DNA from: Bacillota bacterium
Lineage (GTDB): Bacteria > Bacillota > Bacilli > Alicyclobacillales > SLC66
Direction: 5' to 3'
Length of the DNA: 64,000 bases
Assembly (NCBI GenBank): GCA_021846285.1
Contig: JAJZCB010000001.1
Location: 53,460-117,459 of the forward strand
Position numbers and translations under genes: made by a program. Below are positions 25,971-34,576 of the stretch, piece after piece. The stretch's first letter is position 1; each line of letters opens with the position of its first letter. The notes under the pieces are model-generated. The model saw only the letters and a program-made list of their open reading frames with translations. It made no database searches and had not been told where the DNA came from.

Positions 25971-26330
25971 GTGAAACGATCGATGGCATGGATTGGCGCG
26001 GCGGTGTTGGCACTCGCGGTGACGGGGTGCGGACTTTTCAGTGCGCCTGTGTCTACCAAGGTTACCCCATCGGATGTTGAAGTGTTAGGCGCCACACTCG
26101 CACAAGGGTACTTGCAGAAGGTAAATCCCGCGTGGTGGCACAACGTCGAGCACCTGAGCCTGTTGGATAGCCAGGGTCACTCGGTGCATTTGCCAACCAA
26201 CCGTCCTGTGCTTTTTTTCGCGTGGTGGTGTCCTCACTGCCATGCAGCACTGAGAGCGCTAAAGCGTGACAAAGAATCCAGTCATCGTGCTCAGTCGTAC
26301 AAAGGCGCTGCAGCGCATGCAAGAGATTAA
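25971..26330 (+). CDS. Thioredoxin-like lipoprotein, apparently truncated
   Basis: The 119-aa product starts with a lipoprotein signal (hydrophobic stretch, lipobox VTGC at about residues 18-21) and reaches a thioredoxin-type active site (FFAWWCPHCHAALRAL) near residue 80. Only about 25 residues follow CPHC, and they are hydrophilic and shared with the beginning of the next gene in another frame. The second half of the thioredoxin fold is therefore missing. GTG after GGAGGGGTTAT. It may be a deletion product fused against the S1-like gene. Confidence 0.65.
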   Translation: MKRSMAWIGAAVLALAVTGCGLFSAPVSTKVTPSDVEVLGATLAQGYLQKVNPAWWHNVEHLSLLDSQGHSVHLPTNRPVLFFAWWCPHCHAALRALKRDKESSHRAQSYKGAAAHARD

Positions 26331-26772
26331 CGTCAGGCGGGTACAGCCGGGTGAACGGGTTTTCGGGGTCATCCAAGGGTTTATGCGCGGGGCGTATGTG
26401 ATGAACGTGGGCGGGTATCCTGCTGTGATGCCAAGGGCGTTTTATGACTGGGATTACGGTATGCAAGGCGCGGTGGGGGATTCGTTCTACGTGCAGGTGT
26501 TGCCTTCGCGTGACGGGCGAATGAGGGTGTCCAGGAAGGCTCTGTTGAAAAACCCACTGAACGATGCGAATCTGCGGATTAAGCGGGGGATGATCGTCCG
26601 TGTTCGCGTCACGCATAGTTACAGGGGGAGTCTGAAAGGCGAAGTTCGGCCGGGGGTGAAGATCAGCATCAGTATGGCGAACATGCATAGAATCCCGCAG
26701 GTCGGCGATGAGGTGTCCGTGCGGGTGCTGGGGAGTAACAGTCGCGAGTTGTACGGGGTAGTGGTGCGGTAA
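26266..26772 (+). CDS. S1-like RNA-binding domain protein
   Basis: The 168-aa protein reads as one or two OB-type beta barrels. GERVFGVIQGFMRGAYVMNV begins an S1-like domain; a second strand set (GMIVRVRVTHSYRG ... VGDEVSVRVLGSN) follows. It probably binds RNA or DNA. The GTG start overlaps the end of the truncated lipoprotein in a different frame and has no strong ribosome site, so expression may depend on coupling. It is followed by a good terminator. Confidence 0.65.
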   Translation: MTKNPVIVLSRTKALQRMQEINVRRVQPGERVFGVIQGFMRGAYVMNVGGYPAVMPRAFYDWDYGMQGAVGDSFYVQVLPSRDGRMRVSRKALLKNPLNDANLRIKRGMIVRVRVTHSYRGSLKGEVRPGVKISISMANMHRIPQVGDEVSVRVLGSNSRELYGVVVR

Positions 26773-26798
26773 TTTTAGAGCGGGCAGAAAATAGTCTC

Positions 26799-26838
26799 AC
26801 ACAGGGGGGATGATGAACCCCTGTGTTTGTTTTTATTT
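26799..26838 (+). terminator. Rho-independent terminator
   Basis: ACACAGGGG (26799-26807) pairs with CCCCTGTGT (26818-26826), followed by TTGTTTTTATTT. It separates the S1-like gene from the DarTG pair. Confidence 0.88.
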
Positions 26839-26992
26839 CGCATGGGATTGTTTAACCAGGGTTGGTTGACTACACTGTGTATAGTGGACTTGTTGGATAT
26901 ATCGCGAGCACAAAAATCTTGACGGACCCAGCAGATACGGCAAGATCAATCATGCAACTCTTTTTCAGAAAATGAATCGAGGGGAGGATGCT

Positions 26993-27628
26993 ATGGTTCC
27001 GAATCCGACGTATATTTATCACTTGACTCATATTCAAAATCTGAGATCCATACTGGTTAAAAAAGGACTTTACGCTTTTTCATCTCTACAAAATAGCGTG
27101 TCATCATATACGAATATTGCCTATGCGAACGTTCAGGATAAACGCAGTCAAAAGGCTGTGCCTGTGGAACCAGGTGGTGTACTGCATGATTATGTACCGT
27201 TTTACTTCGCTCCCCGGTCGCCGATGCTGTACACTCTTCATCATGGTAATGTGCCGGGGTATAGCGATGGGCAGGAACCGTTGGTGTATCTTGTGAGCAG
27301 TGTACAGACAGTTTTAGATAATGAGGGACGGTACGCATTCACCGACGGGCACGGAATCATAGCGTATACGAAGTACTTCAATGACGAGAGCAACTTGGAT
27401 CAGATTGATTGGGCTCTCATGAAGGCCACGTTTTGGAAGGATACTGAGCAAGATTTGGACCGTAAGAGACGAAGGCAAGCTGAATTTCTTGTACATACAT
27501 TCTTCCCGTGGAATTGGATTATTGGGATAGCGACATATAACAAATCAACACGTGATACAGTAACGGACATCCTGCATTCGGAGGAACATCAACCATCGGT
27601 ACAATGCAGGAACAAATGGTATTTCTAG
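26993..27628 (+). CDS. darT: DarT-type DNA ADP-ribosyltransferase toxin
   Basis: The 211-aa protein matches DarT (DUF4433). The N-terminal IYHLTHIQNLRSIL, the NAD-site segment NIAYANVQDKR (Arg51, matching the family's catalytic arginine) and the glutamate of RQAEFLV (Glu164) are all present. In characterised systems DarT transfers ADP-ribose to bases in single-stranded DNA and blocks replication, serving as a toxin or anti-phage effector. ATG 26993 follows GAGGGGAGG at 6 nt and is preferred to the upstream in-frame ATG 26972. The antitoxin gene follows after 13 nt. Confidence 0.93.
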   Translation: MVPNPTYIYHLTHIQNLRSILVKKGLYAFSSLQNSVSSYTNIAYANVQDKRSQKAVPVEPGGVLHDYVPFYFAPRSPMLYTLHHGNVPGYSDGQEPLVYLVSSVQTVLDNEGRYAFTDGHGIIAYTKYFNDESNLDQIDWALMKATFWKDTEQDLDRKRRRQAEFLVHTFFPWNWIIGIATYNKSTRDTVTDILHSEEHQPSVQCRNKWYF

Positions 27629-27641
27629 GAGGTGATCGACC

Positions 27642-28676
27642 GTGATTGAATTTAAAAAGGGCAACTTACTGACCGCGAAAGCCGAGGCCCTGGTTAACAC
27701 CGTGAACTGCGTCGGTGTAATGGGCAAAGGTATTGCTCTTCAGTTCAAACAAGCGTATCCGACCAATTTCAGCGCATATGAGTCGGCATGCAAAGCAAAG
27801 AAAGTCCAACCCGGCCATATGTTTATCACAGATATTGGTTCACGCGAAAATCCTAAGTACATCATCAATTTCCCAACCAAGCGACACTGGAAGTCGAAGT
27901 CTACGCTGGAGGATATCCAAATGGGTCTTCGTGCACTCATCGCTGATGTTCAAAGATTAAAACTTACATCGATCGCCATCCCTCCACTGGGTTGTGGAAA
28001 TGGAGGCTTACGGTGGGAGGAGGTGCGTCCCTTAATTGAAGAGGCGTTTCGTCCCTTACAAGATGTGCATGTGATCATTTATCCACCGGGTGGAAGTCCG
28101 GCGCCAGATGTCATAAAAATCGGTACGAATCGACCGCATCTAACAAAGGCGCGGGCTTTGTTTATCTCCCTTATGGAAGCTTACTCTTTACCAGGATATC
28201 GATTGTCATTACTGGAGATTCAAAAGCTGGCCTATTTTCTTCAAGAGGTTGGAGAGCCGCTGAAACTGCGGTTTGTCGGCCATTTGTATGGTCCGTATGC
28301 CGAGAATCTCAATCACGTCTTGCAGGCAATGGACGGCCATTACATCCGCGGTTATGGGGATCGAAGTCGAGATGCTGAGATCTATCTATTACCTAACGCG
28401 GTAACGGAAGCTTCAGATGTGTTGAAAAACGATGTGGAATCTTTGCGGCGTTTAACCAAGGTTAAAGAAGTGATCGGGGGTTTTGAGACTCCTTATGGGA
28501 TGGAGCTATTGGCAACGATACACTGGATCTGCAAGGAGAATCCTGATTATCAGATACACCAAGTCGTAGAGGGCGTACACAGTTGGAGTTCAAGAAAAGA
28601 GAAACTGTTTAAAGCCGACCACATTGAGACCGCATGGAAACATTTGCGAGATGTAAATATGGTCAGGAAGGAGTGA
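27642..28676 (+). CDS. darG: DarG-type macrodomain antitoxin
   Basis: The 344-aa protein starts with a macrodomain (residues ~1-155: NLLTAKAEALVNTVNCVGVM, PPLGCGNGGL). In DarG enzymes this hydrolyses ADP-ribose from DNA and reverses DarT. The C-terminal half (~165-344; LSLLEIQKLAYFLQEVG, GHLYGPYAENLNHVL) is the usual DarG tail that binds and neutralises DarT. GTG start after AGGAGGTG. Both catalytic and binding parts look intact, so the toxin-antitoxin pair is probably functional. Confidence 0.93.
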   Translation: MIEFKKGNLLTAKAEALVNTVNCVGVMGKGIALQFKQAYPTNFSAYESACKAKKVQPGHMFITDIGSRENPKYIINFPTKRHWKSKSTLEDIQMGLRALIADVQRLKLTSIAIPPLGCGNGGLRWEEVRPLIEEAFRPLQDVHVIIYPPGGSPAPDVIKIGTNRPHLTKARALFISLMEAYSLPGYRLSLLEIQKLAYFLQEVGEPLKLRFVGHLYGPYAENLNHVLQAMDGHYIRGYGDRSRDAEIYLLPNAVTEASDVLKNDVESLRRLTKVKEVIGGFETPYGMELLATIHWICKENPDYQIHQVVEGVHSWSSRKEKLFKADHIETAWKHLRDVNMVRKE

Positions 28677-29160
28677 ACAACGTGTGAATAAGGGATTATC
28701 CTTGGCAAAGAAGTACTTAAACGATCAAAGGAGGCGTTTGAGTGGCTCCGATCCCTCAAGAGGTGAAACGCGCCATTAGGGATTACGTCGATAAAATATA
28801 ACAATCCTGTCGGCGCTCACGATCTTTGACGGTGGTGTTCTCACCGCCAATGGCGGAATCGCTGTTCTGACAACCCGCCACGCATGTGATCGACGTAACG
28901 GCGTCACAACCAGTGTATTGGAGAGTTCCAGAACTTTTTCGACGCGGGCGCGATCGTCCTTGTCTCCACCACTATTTTGGACTCAGTGATGAGTTAGGGA
29001 AGACGTGTCGGGCTGAGATATGATGCGCTGATGAGCAAGTGAATCGTAACAGACTGCAGGGGTGTCAGGATGAATTTTGTATGGTTATGTGGGCAAGGAA
29101 GAAAAGGGCCGTGACAAGATCTGGTCACGACGTGGCAGACGGTCTATTGCCTGTTTAGAC
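28677..29160. other. Intergenic region with short gene remnants
   Basis: A frame at 28742-28801 has an excellent ribosome site (AAAGGAGG). It encodes VAPIPQEVKRAIRDYVDKI, like the first helix of MNT-type nucleotidyltransferases, and then stops, so it is probably a decayed start of a minimal nucleotidyltransferase. The rest (28802-29160) holds no convincing gene; a small inverted repeat (CGTGAC / GTCACG) occurs near 29112. Confidence 0.4.
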
Positions 29161-30036
29161 TTATTGAATCTTTCTTTGAAGCTCTTCGATCTCGGCGTGA
29201 GATAGGTTTGTGAACTGCGCAACTGTCTCTATATCTTGACCTGCAGCCAACATCCGTTTTGCGACATGTTCCAGTGCTTCCATACGCGCTCTTTGCTCTC
29301 GCAACTCAGCCTCCCGTATGGCAGCCGCCTCGTCCAGGAGTGCCATGCGCCTTGAGTGATACTCCGCCAGTGCATGGGGGTCGCGGCTGATGTCTTCCCA
29401 CTTTTCAAATGCCTCTTTCATCACAGGATCATTCATCGCGATGGCCTCCAATTCATTCCGGATTTCCTCATCATCATCCGCTTCCAGCAGCAGCAGCCAG
29501 CGGACCAATCGGTCCTCATGAGGATTGACAGTACGGTTGCGCCAACTCACCATCAACTTCGGAATCTCCATGAAGTGGATTTCGAGTGCGTCGGTAAGGG
29601 GGAATCGTTCGGTGTCCTCATATAGGTGAAACGTCGAATGATACTGATTGGATGCTTTGACATACCGAAAATTCAAGATGTTGATCGTAATCGTCTGGGC
29701 CAGTTCTGAATACGACATGCCTTTTTGCATCTGATCCGAAAATAGGCACGACCAATAATACAATGTGCGCTTTTCCATGTCATAGCGGTTGTCGAGTTGA
29801 ATTTCGATGTTAATCCGGGTGCCATCGGCAGTCCGAGCGTGAATGTCCAGGATCGACTTCTTATCCTCCATATACCTCGGCCCAAGTTCCGCGTTTTGCA
29901 ACTCGATGGAGGTAATCTGTTCACCCGCCGAACGTTTCAAAGCTGCGTTCAGAAACGCGATTAAAATAGGTTCATTACCAGACCTGCCGAATAATTGTTT
30001 GAAGGCAAAATCCACTTTCAAGTCCATGAGCGGCAT
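29161..30036 (-). CDS. Rpn/PD-(D/E)XK family nuclease-like protein
   Basis: The 291-aa protein begins PLMDLKVDFAFKQLFG, the hallmark of the Rpn (recombination-promoting nuclease) or transposase_31-type family. The nuclease core follows: Asp in ILDIHARTADG and Glu-x-Gln in INIEIQLDN. A charged coiled-coil tail (residues ~230-291) carries QDIETVAQFTNLSHAEIEEL, a common C-terminal repeat of this group. In E. coli, Rpn proteins raise RecA-independent recombination and can act as nucleases. No separate transposon ends were recognised. Confidence 0.82.
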   Translation of the reverse strand: MPLMDLKVDFAFKQLFGRSGNEPILIAFLNAALKRSAGEQITSIELQNAELGPRYMEDKKSILDIHARTADGTRINIEIQLDNRYDMEKRTLYYWSCLFSDQMQKGMSYSELAQTITINILNFRYVKASNQYHSTFHLYEDTERFPLTDALEIHFMEIPKLMVSWRNRTVNPHEDRLVRWLLLLEADDDEEIRNELEAIAMNDPVMKEAFEKWEDISRDPHALAEYHSRRMALLDEAAAIREAELREQRARMEALEHVAKRMLAAGQDIETVAQFTNLSHAEIEELQRKIQ

Positions 30037-30199
30037 TCGTATTCACACCTTTGAGATCATTGAGGATATTGTACCATGGATCTTTGTGAATTTGCTTATG
30101 CCAGCATGCTCAACGAAATTGTACCTTCACATGGTCGGAACGATGCTGATATCGCGTTGTTTGTCACAGAAAGGAAACCACATCGGATGTCGGTCCACC

Positions 30200-30475
30200 T
30201 TATTTCGCAGGGTCGTCATGGTATACGATTTCGGGCTCTTCGGAGAACATTCGAATGACAACGGATGTATCCTGTTGGAGACGCTGATTAAACTCCATAC
30301 GTGGCATGCTGAATTCTTTTTCGAACCAGTGGTACATGTTGTCAAGGTATGCCTGAACACGCGGATCGCCATGAAGTTCCCGCGATATATCCTGGTTCAT
30401 GGTCAACATCTCCTTGACAGATTCATAATACAACACGTCTATAGCGAAGAAATCCGGGTGATTGATCCGCTTCAT
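30200..30475 (-). CDS. Small hypothetical protein downstream of an antitoxin-like gene
   Basis: A 91-aa acidic protein (NHPDFFAIDVLYYESVKEML ... ) without membrane segments or a recognised domain. The frame stays open upstream except for one TAG. A GTG overlapping the stop of the upstream gene would begin MTGPPGWPVHSGCP, so the present ATG may be a shortened start after a nonsense mutation. The pair order (small HTH- or AbrB-sized gene, then this gene) recalls a toxin-antitoxin operon, but I cannot name the family. Confidence 0.45.
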   Translation of the reverse strand: MKRINHPDFFAIDVLYYESVKEMLTMNQDISRELHGDPRVQAYLDNMYHWFEKEFSMPRMEFNQRLQQDTSVVIRMFSEEPEIVYHDDPAK

Positions 30476-30543
30476 TTTCGCGTTACGTCTTTTTGGCGTT
30501 GCCTATGGGCATCCAGAGTGGACAGGCCATCCGGGTGGTCCAG

Positions 30544-30804
30544 TCACATGTCGTCTGGTGTCTGGGGGCGTTCCCCATATTCCTGCGACAACTCGGCGTT
30601 TTCCAGAGCGTCTTCCAGTTCCGTCAGTCGCTCTAGCAATGCTTTGTAGCGCTCGTATGTCAGCATGACAGCGGTAAGACCCTGATTGGGGAAATAGACG
30701 CCCAATTTTTCGTGAACCCGCAGTTCCTGCTGCAGGGACTTTTGCGAGAGTGTGTGAAACTGGTTGGCCTGAATAATCTCATCCAGTGAAAACGTTGTGC
30801 TCAT
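30544..30804 (-). CDS. Small protein, possibly an antitoxin
   Basis: The 86-aa acidic protein (STTFSLDEIIQANQFHTLSQ ... YFPNQGLTAVMLTYERYKAL) has a C-terminal coiled coil. The pattern of a short domain followed by an interaction helix that carries YERYKALLERL resembles Phd/YefM-type antitoxins. ATG 30804 is preceded by AAAGGAG; longer in-frame starts have no such site. Its stop overlaps a GTG for the next leftward frame, suggesting coupling. Confidence 0.5.
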   Translation of the reverse strand: MSTTFSLDEIIQANQFHTLSQKSLQQELRVHEKLGVYFPNQGLTAVMLTYERYKALLERLTELEDALENAELSQEYGERPQTPDDM

Positions 30805-31243
30805 GTGACCGAGCTCCTTTGTGCTCACTGTACTTCGAGCTATTTGCGATGTCCGGGAGGCCAAGTGGGGCAAGGGGTTTGAGGAGGCAGGAATAAGACT
30901 TTTCCCCATGGAAAGGCCGTGAAACGGGGATTCTCAGGGTTCGAACAGGTGAACATGCGAATATTCACCCCATCCTTTCTCCGAAGATGGAAACTAGTGA
31001 AGCATCCTTTGGTAGAATAGACGTGTCTACTTCGTATTCAATCGGATCCACCTTAGTGGGTGTTGCTGATGCAATAATTACGCAATAATGGTGCATGATC
31101 ATGTGGCTCCAGAGCCCGCCTTTCTTGCGCTCTCGGGTGCAAGTGCTCAACACGTCTTATTCGGGTAACAGAGAAGAGCGCAAGGTCATATTCGCACACT
31201 CGCTTTTGACTGAACGAAACCAATGATTTAGGAGGGGATAGGC
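30805..31243. other. Intergenic region, no gene recognised
   Basis: About 440 nt between the divergent antitoxin-like and Nudix genes. A 62-codon leftward frame at 30965-31153 has no ribosome site and no protein-like character. Promoters for both sides must lie here, but no clear consensus stands out. Confidence 0.4.
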
Positions 31244-31630
31244 ATGGGCGATCCTTTTAAACCGAGATATGTTCGGCCCACAATAATCGTTTTGGACAGT
31301 GAGAATCGAATCTTGTTAGTACGATACTGCGAGGATAACTCTTGGGGTATTCCTGGCGGGATGATGGAAATTGGAGAATCCGTTGATGAGTCGGCACGAA
31401 GAGAGCTACTCGAAGAAACAGGACTCACAGCCAAGAATATGACCCTCAAAGCCGCAATTGTTTACAAGGAGATACTCAATATCGTTTTTGTAGCAAATGA
31501 ATACACAGGGGAGCTTCGTTCTGACGGGGTAGAGACAAATGAAGCTCATTTCTTTTCTCTGGCCAATTTGCCCGAGAATTTGAATCCCTTTATTCGTCAA
31601 TCTTTAATGCAGCTTGCTAACGGGTTATGA
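31244..31630 (+). CDS. Nudix hydrolase
   Basis: The 128-aa protein contains the Nudix box beginning GGMMEIGESVDESARRELLE and ending ETGLTA, which binds the divalent metal that cleaves nucleoside-diphosphate derivatives. Flanking strands (RPTIIVLDSENRILLVRY) are typical. Substrate unknown. ATG after TAGGAGGGG. It is the first of a series of unrelated single rightward genes, and the 35-nt repeat copy B follows its stop. Confidence 0.92.
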   Translation: MGDPFKPRYVRPTIIVLDSENRILLVRYCEDNSWGIPGGMMEIGESVDESARRELLEETGLTAKNMTLKAAIVYKEILNIVFVANEYTGELRSDGVETNEAHFFSLANLPENLNPFIRQSLMQLANGL

Positions 31631-31631
31631 C

Positions 31632-31667
31632 TAGGTTGTATGCACATTGAGGATTTTATCATTGCAC
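31632..31667 (+). repeat. Intergenic repeat, copy B
   Basis: TAGGTTGTATGCACATTGAG followed by GATTTTATCATTGCACA. It closely matches copy A at 20244 and lies immediately after the Nudix stop codon, merging into the GGGTGCGAAAAT motif. Confidence 0.6.
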
Positions 31668-31683
31668 AAAAGGGTGCGAAAAT
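31668..31683 (+). repeat. Recurrent motif GGGTGCGAAAAT, copy 1
   Basis: AAAAGGGTGCGAAAAT between the Nudix and HIT genes. Variants occur at 34266, 35430 and 38443, in each case downstream of a single-gene unit. Confidence 0.45.
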
Positions 31684-31773
31684 GATGCAAGGGCTGTCGA
31701 ACGAAAGGTCTTGCGTTGCTATCGGGCAGGAACCTGCAATGTGGATTTCAACCTGGCTTTCGGAGGTGTTATT

Positions 31774-32103
31774 ATGTCAGATGATTTTTACTGTGATGAA
31801 GTGTTGAGCGGACATACACCCGTGGAAAAAGTCCATGAAACCGTAAATGTACTTGCTTACCACCATACGCGTCCGTTCTATCCAGTGCATTTAGTCGTAA
31901 TTCCAAAAAAGCATATCCCTTCGCTGATTGCATTGGAGGAAGAGGACAATGATATTCTCTTGGAGTTGTTGAGCGTCATAAAGAGAATTGCTACTCAAAT
32001 CACTTCTGAACATGGCGCGTGTAGAGTTATAACAAATTTGGGTAAGTACCAGGATTCAAAACATTTGCATTGGCATCTAGCATTCGGAAAGCCACTAAAA
32101 TAG
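31774..32103 (+). CDS. HIT (histidine triad) family protein
   Basis: The 109-aa protein has the HIT motif HLHWHLAFG near the C-terminus, whose histidines attack the alpha-phosphate of nucleotide conjugates. The N-terminal part (RPFYPVHLVVIPKKHIPSL) is typical too. ATG 31774 has GGAGGTG 7 nt upstream, which fixes this start over the in-frame codon at 31711. Substrate unknown. Likely monocistronic. Confidence 0.9.
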   Translation: MSDDFYCDEVLSGHTPVEKVHETVNVLAYHHTRPFYPVHLVVIPKKHIPSLIALEEEDNDILLELLSVIKRIATQITSEHGACRVITNLGKYQDSKHLHWHLAFGKPLK

Positions 32104-32768
32104 TCGGCATGAAATATGCCGTGCGCAATATATGTAAAAATGACCTATGGTCATGCAGTCCAAGAGCGCGTCTCTCTTGGGCAATAGGGCAGTAGAATTC
32201 AATATAAATTGCGGATTATTTGCCAAATAAATCGAAAACGGGGGAGGGGTGTGTCATGGTAATTAGCACGAAAGACTTCTGTATAAATGGATTGACGTAT
32301 GCTGTTAGATCTGCAGTCATTAAGGACGCCAAGGATCTGTCTGAATTGAGACTACAGATTGATGGAGAAACGGAGAACTTGGATAGAGAAAGAGGAGAGG
32401 CTTTCATAGATGTAACGGGATTTGAACAGATAATCACTACGGATACTGTGAGTCCAAGAAACTTATTTTTGGTTGCAGTCGCTCATAATCGTATCGTTGG
32501 GTTCTCAAGATGCGAAGGAACTTACCTCAAGAGATTCTCTCATAAAGTAGAAGTTGGGGTATGCGTACTGAAAGATTTTTGGGGATATGGTACGGTGGCC
32601 CCGCTTGTCAAGACATTTTTTTAACCCTCGCTAAGCTATACCCAGGTAAGTCTGTCAAGGTACGCTTTCCAGCCTTGACGGACGGCTCATCACCTCCCAC
32701 ACTGAATGGAAGTGGTCGAAGCCACGCACTTGTGGATTCGGCCCTAGAGACAAATCTGTGCCTGTCTT

Positions 32769-33749
32769 TCAGGCAGTCACCAAGTTGGATAGAACCCTTG
32801 GCTTTACAGGAATTGGATCTGTTGGCTTCATCCCTTCCAGATAGATTTCTGCTGGAGTGTGGTACCGCAGTGATTGGTGCGGCCGTTCGTGATTGTACAT
32901 TTGTATAAACCGCCCAATGTTGATCCTCGCCTCACGCGGACTGGCGTACTCTTTGGTGTAAACCTCTTCGTACTTGATCGTCCGCCAAAACCGCTCTGTG
33001 AAAATGTTGTCCAGCGCTCGATTTTTCCCATCCATGCTGATCTGAACGCCTGCATCCCTTAGCAGTTCAATGTACCGAGGACTCGTGAAATGGCTCCCCT
33101 GGTCGCTGTTCATGATCTCTGGTTTTGTCATTTCCAGCGCCTCTTTCGTCGCTTCCAGGACAAATTCCATGTCCAGCGTCTGATCCAGCCGCCAGCTTAC
33201 GACATAGCGGGAGTACCAGTCGATCACCGCCACTAAATACAGCCATCCACGCTTGAGCCGAATATAGGTGATGTCCACACCGAACACTTGATTCGGCCGA
33301 TCGATGGTGAGATTCCGCAGCAGGTAGGGATACACCTTGTGCCGCTGGTTGCGCTTGCTCAGATTTGGGCCTGGGCACACGCCTGCGATTCCCATCTCAC
33401 GCATACAGCGGCTCACCCGCTTACGGTCGATGATCCAACCTTCCCGCCGTAAAATGGCAGTGATGTAGCGGCTTCCCGAGACGGGCCGATCCGTATAGAG
33501 TTCATCAATCCGACGCCGTAGCAGAACTTCTTCTCCCGATGGTCCCACTGGTTTGTAGTACAGGCTTGTCCGATTGAGCGTAAGCAACTCTGCTTGCTGG
33601 GTGATTGGGAGCGTTAGCAGATCAGGATCTTGCGGCGGCTCCCAATCGATCATCTTTATGCGGTCAGGTCTACTCCACGTCGATGCCGCTTTTTTTTTTG
33701 AGCCATTCGAGTTGGGTCGAGAGTTTCCCGATCTTCGAATAAAGCTCAT
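32769..33749 (-). CDS. IS3-family transposase OrfB (DDE integrase)
   Basis: The integrase-like catalytic part has the HTH_21 segment (SGSRYITAILRREGWIIDRK), the rve core starting FGVDITYIRLKRGWLYLVAV (first Asp), the second Asp in MNSDQGSHFTS and Glu in NIFTERFWRTIKYEEVY. The C-terminal YNHERPHQSLRYHTPAEIY is diagnostic of IS3 elements. It overlaps orfA in the -1 frame around a run of ten A residues, so it is probably made as an OrfAB fusion by frameshifting. The frame is complete. Confidence 0.92.
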   Translation of the reverse strand: MSFIRRSGNSRPNSNGSKKKAASTWSRPDRIKMIDWEPPQDPDLLTLPITQQAELLTLNRTSLYYKPVGPSGEEVLLRRRIDELYTDRPVSGSRYITAILRREGWIIDRKRVSRCMREMGIAGVCPGPNLSKRNQRHKVYPYLLRNLTIDRPNQVFGVDITYIRLKRGWLYLVAVIDWYSRYVVSWRLDQTLDMEFVLEATKEALEMTKPEIMNSDQGSHFTSPRYIELLRDAGVQISMDGKNRALDNIFTERFWRTIKYEEVYTKEYASPREARINIGRFIQMYNHERPHQSLRYHTPAEIYLEGMKPTDPIPVKPRVLSNLVTA

Positions 33750-33966
33750 TGACTTCTTGGTCGTGTTGCTTTTTCAAGACAGCCACGTTTTTCTTCTCCT
33801 CGTCCTCAAATACGGAGGCGAGATTCTCAAGAGCAGTCTTTTTCCATTTGTGGAGAACGGTAAAATGAATACCATACTCCGACGAGATCTGACTGACTGT
33901 CTTCTCCTCTTTGAGGAGTTCCAAAACTACCTGCGCTTTGAATGCTGCCGTGTAATGTTTTCTCAT
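33670..33966 (-). CDS. IS3-family transposase OrfA (HTH)
   Basis: The 98-aa protein begins MRKHYTAAFKAQVVLELLKE, the helix-turn-helix of IS3/IS911 OrfA, followed by a leucine-zipper-like coiled coil (NELYSKIGKLSTQLEWLKKK). It binds the element's ends and provides the N-terminal half of the OrfAB transposase. The coding end carries the A-run used for frameshifting into orfB. Confidence 0.92.
   Translation of the reverse strand: MRKHYTAAFKAQVVLELLKEEKTVSQISSEYGIHFTVLHKWKKTALENLASVFEDEEKKNVAVLKKQHDQEVNELYSKIGKLSTQLEWLKKKSGIDVE
33690..33699 (-). promoter_or_regulatory. Programmed -1 frameshift site (A10 run)
   Basis: Ten consecutive A residues on the coding strand, at Lys-Lys-Lys codons near the end of orfA and inside the overlap with orfB, form a classical slippery sequence for IS3 transposase fusion. 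Confidence 0.75.
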
Positions 33967-34265
33967 ACGCCGATTATAGCTTACATGACCCCTTTCCGAC
34001 TGTCCGGTTTCTTGGGTCCACTATATGGAATCGGGAAAAATCTCCTGAAGGAGTCTATTGTTTGGGCTGACTCCAATGGCATTAAAAAAGTCACTTTAAA
34101 TGTCTTAGAAACAAACGATAGAGCCATTGAACTGTATAAAAGGCTTGGCTTTGAAATCGAAGGCATGTTAAGGCAAGACAAAATTCTCTCCGATGGTAAA
34201 TACTATAACACCATTGCTATGGGACGCTTTAATGAATGACATCTAATGAGAAACCGTTGTTCAAC

Positions 34266-34282
34266 TAAAGGGTGCGAAAATT
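34266..34282 (+). repeat. Recurrent motif GGGTGCGAAAAT, copy 2
   Basis: TAAAGGGTGCGAAAATT, 26 nt after the split GNAT gene. GGTGC can pair (with a G-U) with the downstream GCGCC. Confidence 0.45.
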
Positions 34283-34576
34283 CAAAGCGCCTGCATACCG
34301 GAACGGTGTATGATTATGCGTAAAGTCAACGTGGTTTTAATGGTACTGTCGGGCCGCTTCACCAGACCCGAGGCGCGTTACCGTCACCGACCGTGGAGCC
34401 TTTGCGGTCGCGAAGAATTTGAACCAGGTGTGTACGTGTTCTGGGTGACATAGAATATCATCAGGTGGTGGCGCCTCTGTCGCCCTTTTGGACGCCGTAC
34501 AACACCCAGAAGCGTTTCGCACGTTGGTGTAAATGTGCCCAATGACCAAGACGAATTCCAGAAGAGGTGCTCATTT

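Larger units (their letters stand above)
32591..34022 (-). mobile_element. IS3-family insertion sequence
   Basis: A roughly 1.4-kb element carrying orfA and orfB leftward. Imperfect terminal repeats begin TGGCCCC near 32596 on the left and TGGACCC (complement of GGGTCCA, 34014-34020) on the right, both leading to GACA about 15-20 nt inward. ATATGG occurs on both sides (32585-32590 and 34023-34028) and may be the target duplication; exact ends are uncertain by a few bases. Confidence 0.8.
32256..34239 (+). pseudogene. GNAT acetyltransferase split by an IS3-type element
   Basis: The N-terminal part (32256-32590) ends ...VCVLKDFWGYG. The C-terminal part resumes at about 34023 with YGIGKNLLKESIVWADSNGI ... 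NDRAIELYKRLGFEIEGMLR. Joined across ATATGG they give one complete GNAT protein of about 185 aa with an uninterrupted acetyl-CoA loop. ATG 32256 follows GGGGGAGGGG. The intact flanks show that the insertion is fairly recent. Confidence 0.85.

Noticed and set aside
33574..34239. 221-codon frame covering the IS3 right end and GNAT C-terminus
   Set aside because: The first two thirds are antisense to the IS3 transposase; only the C-terminal GNAT part is meaningful.
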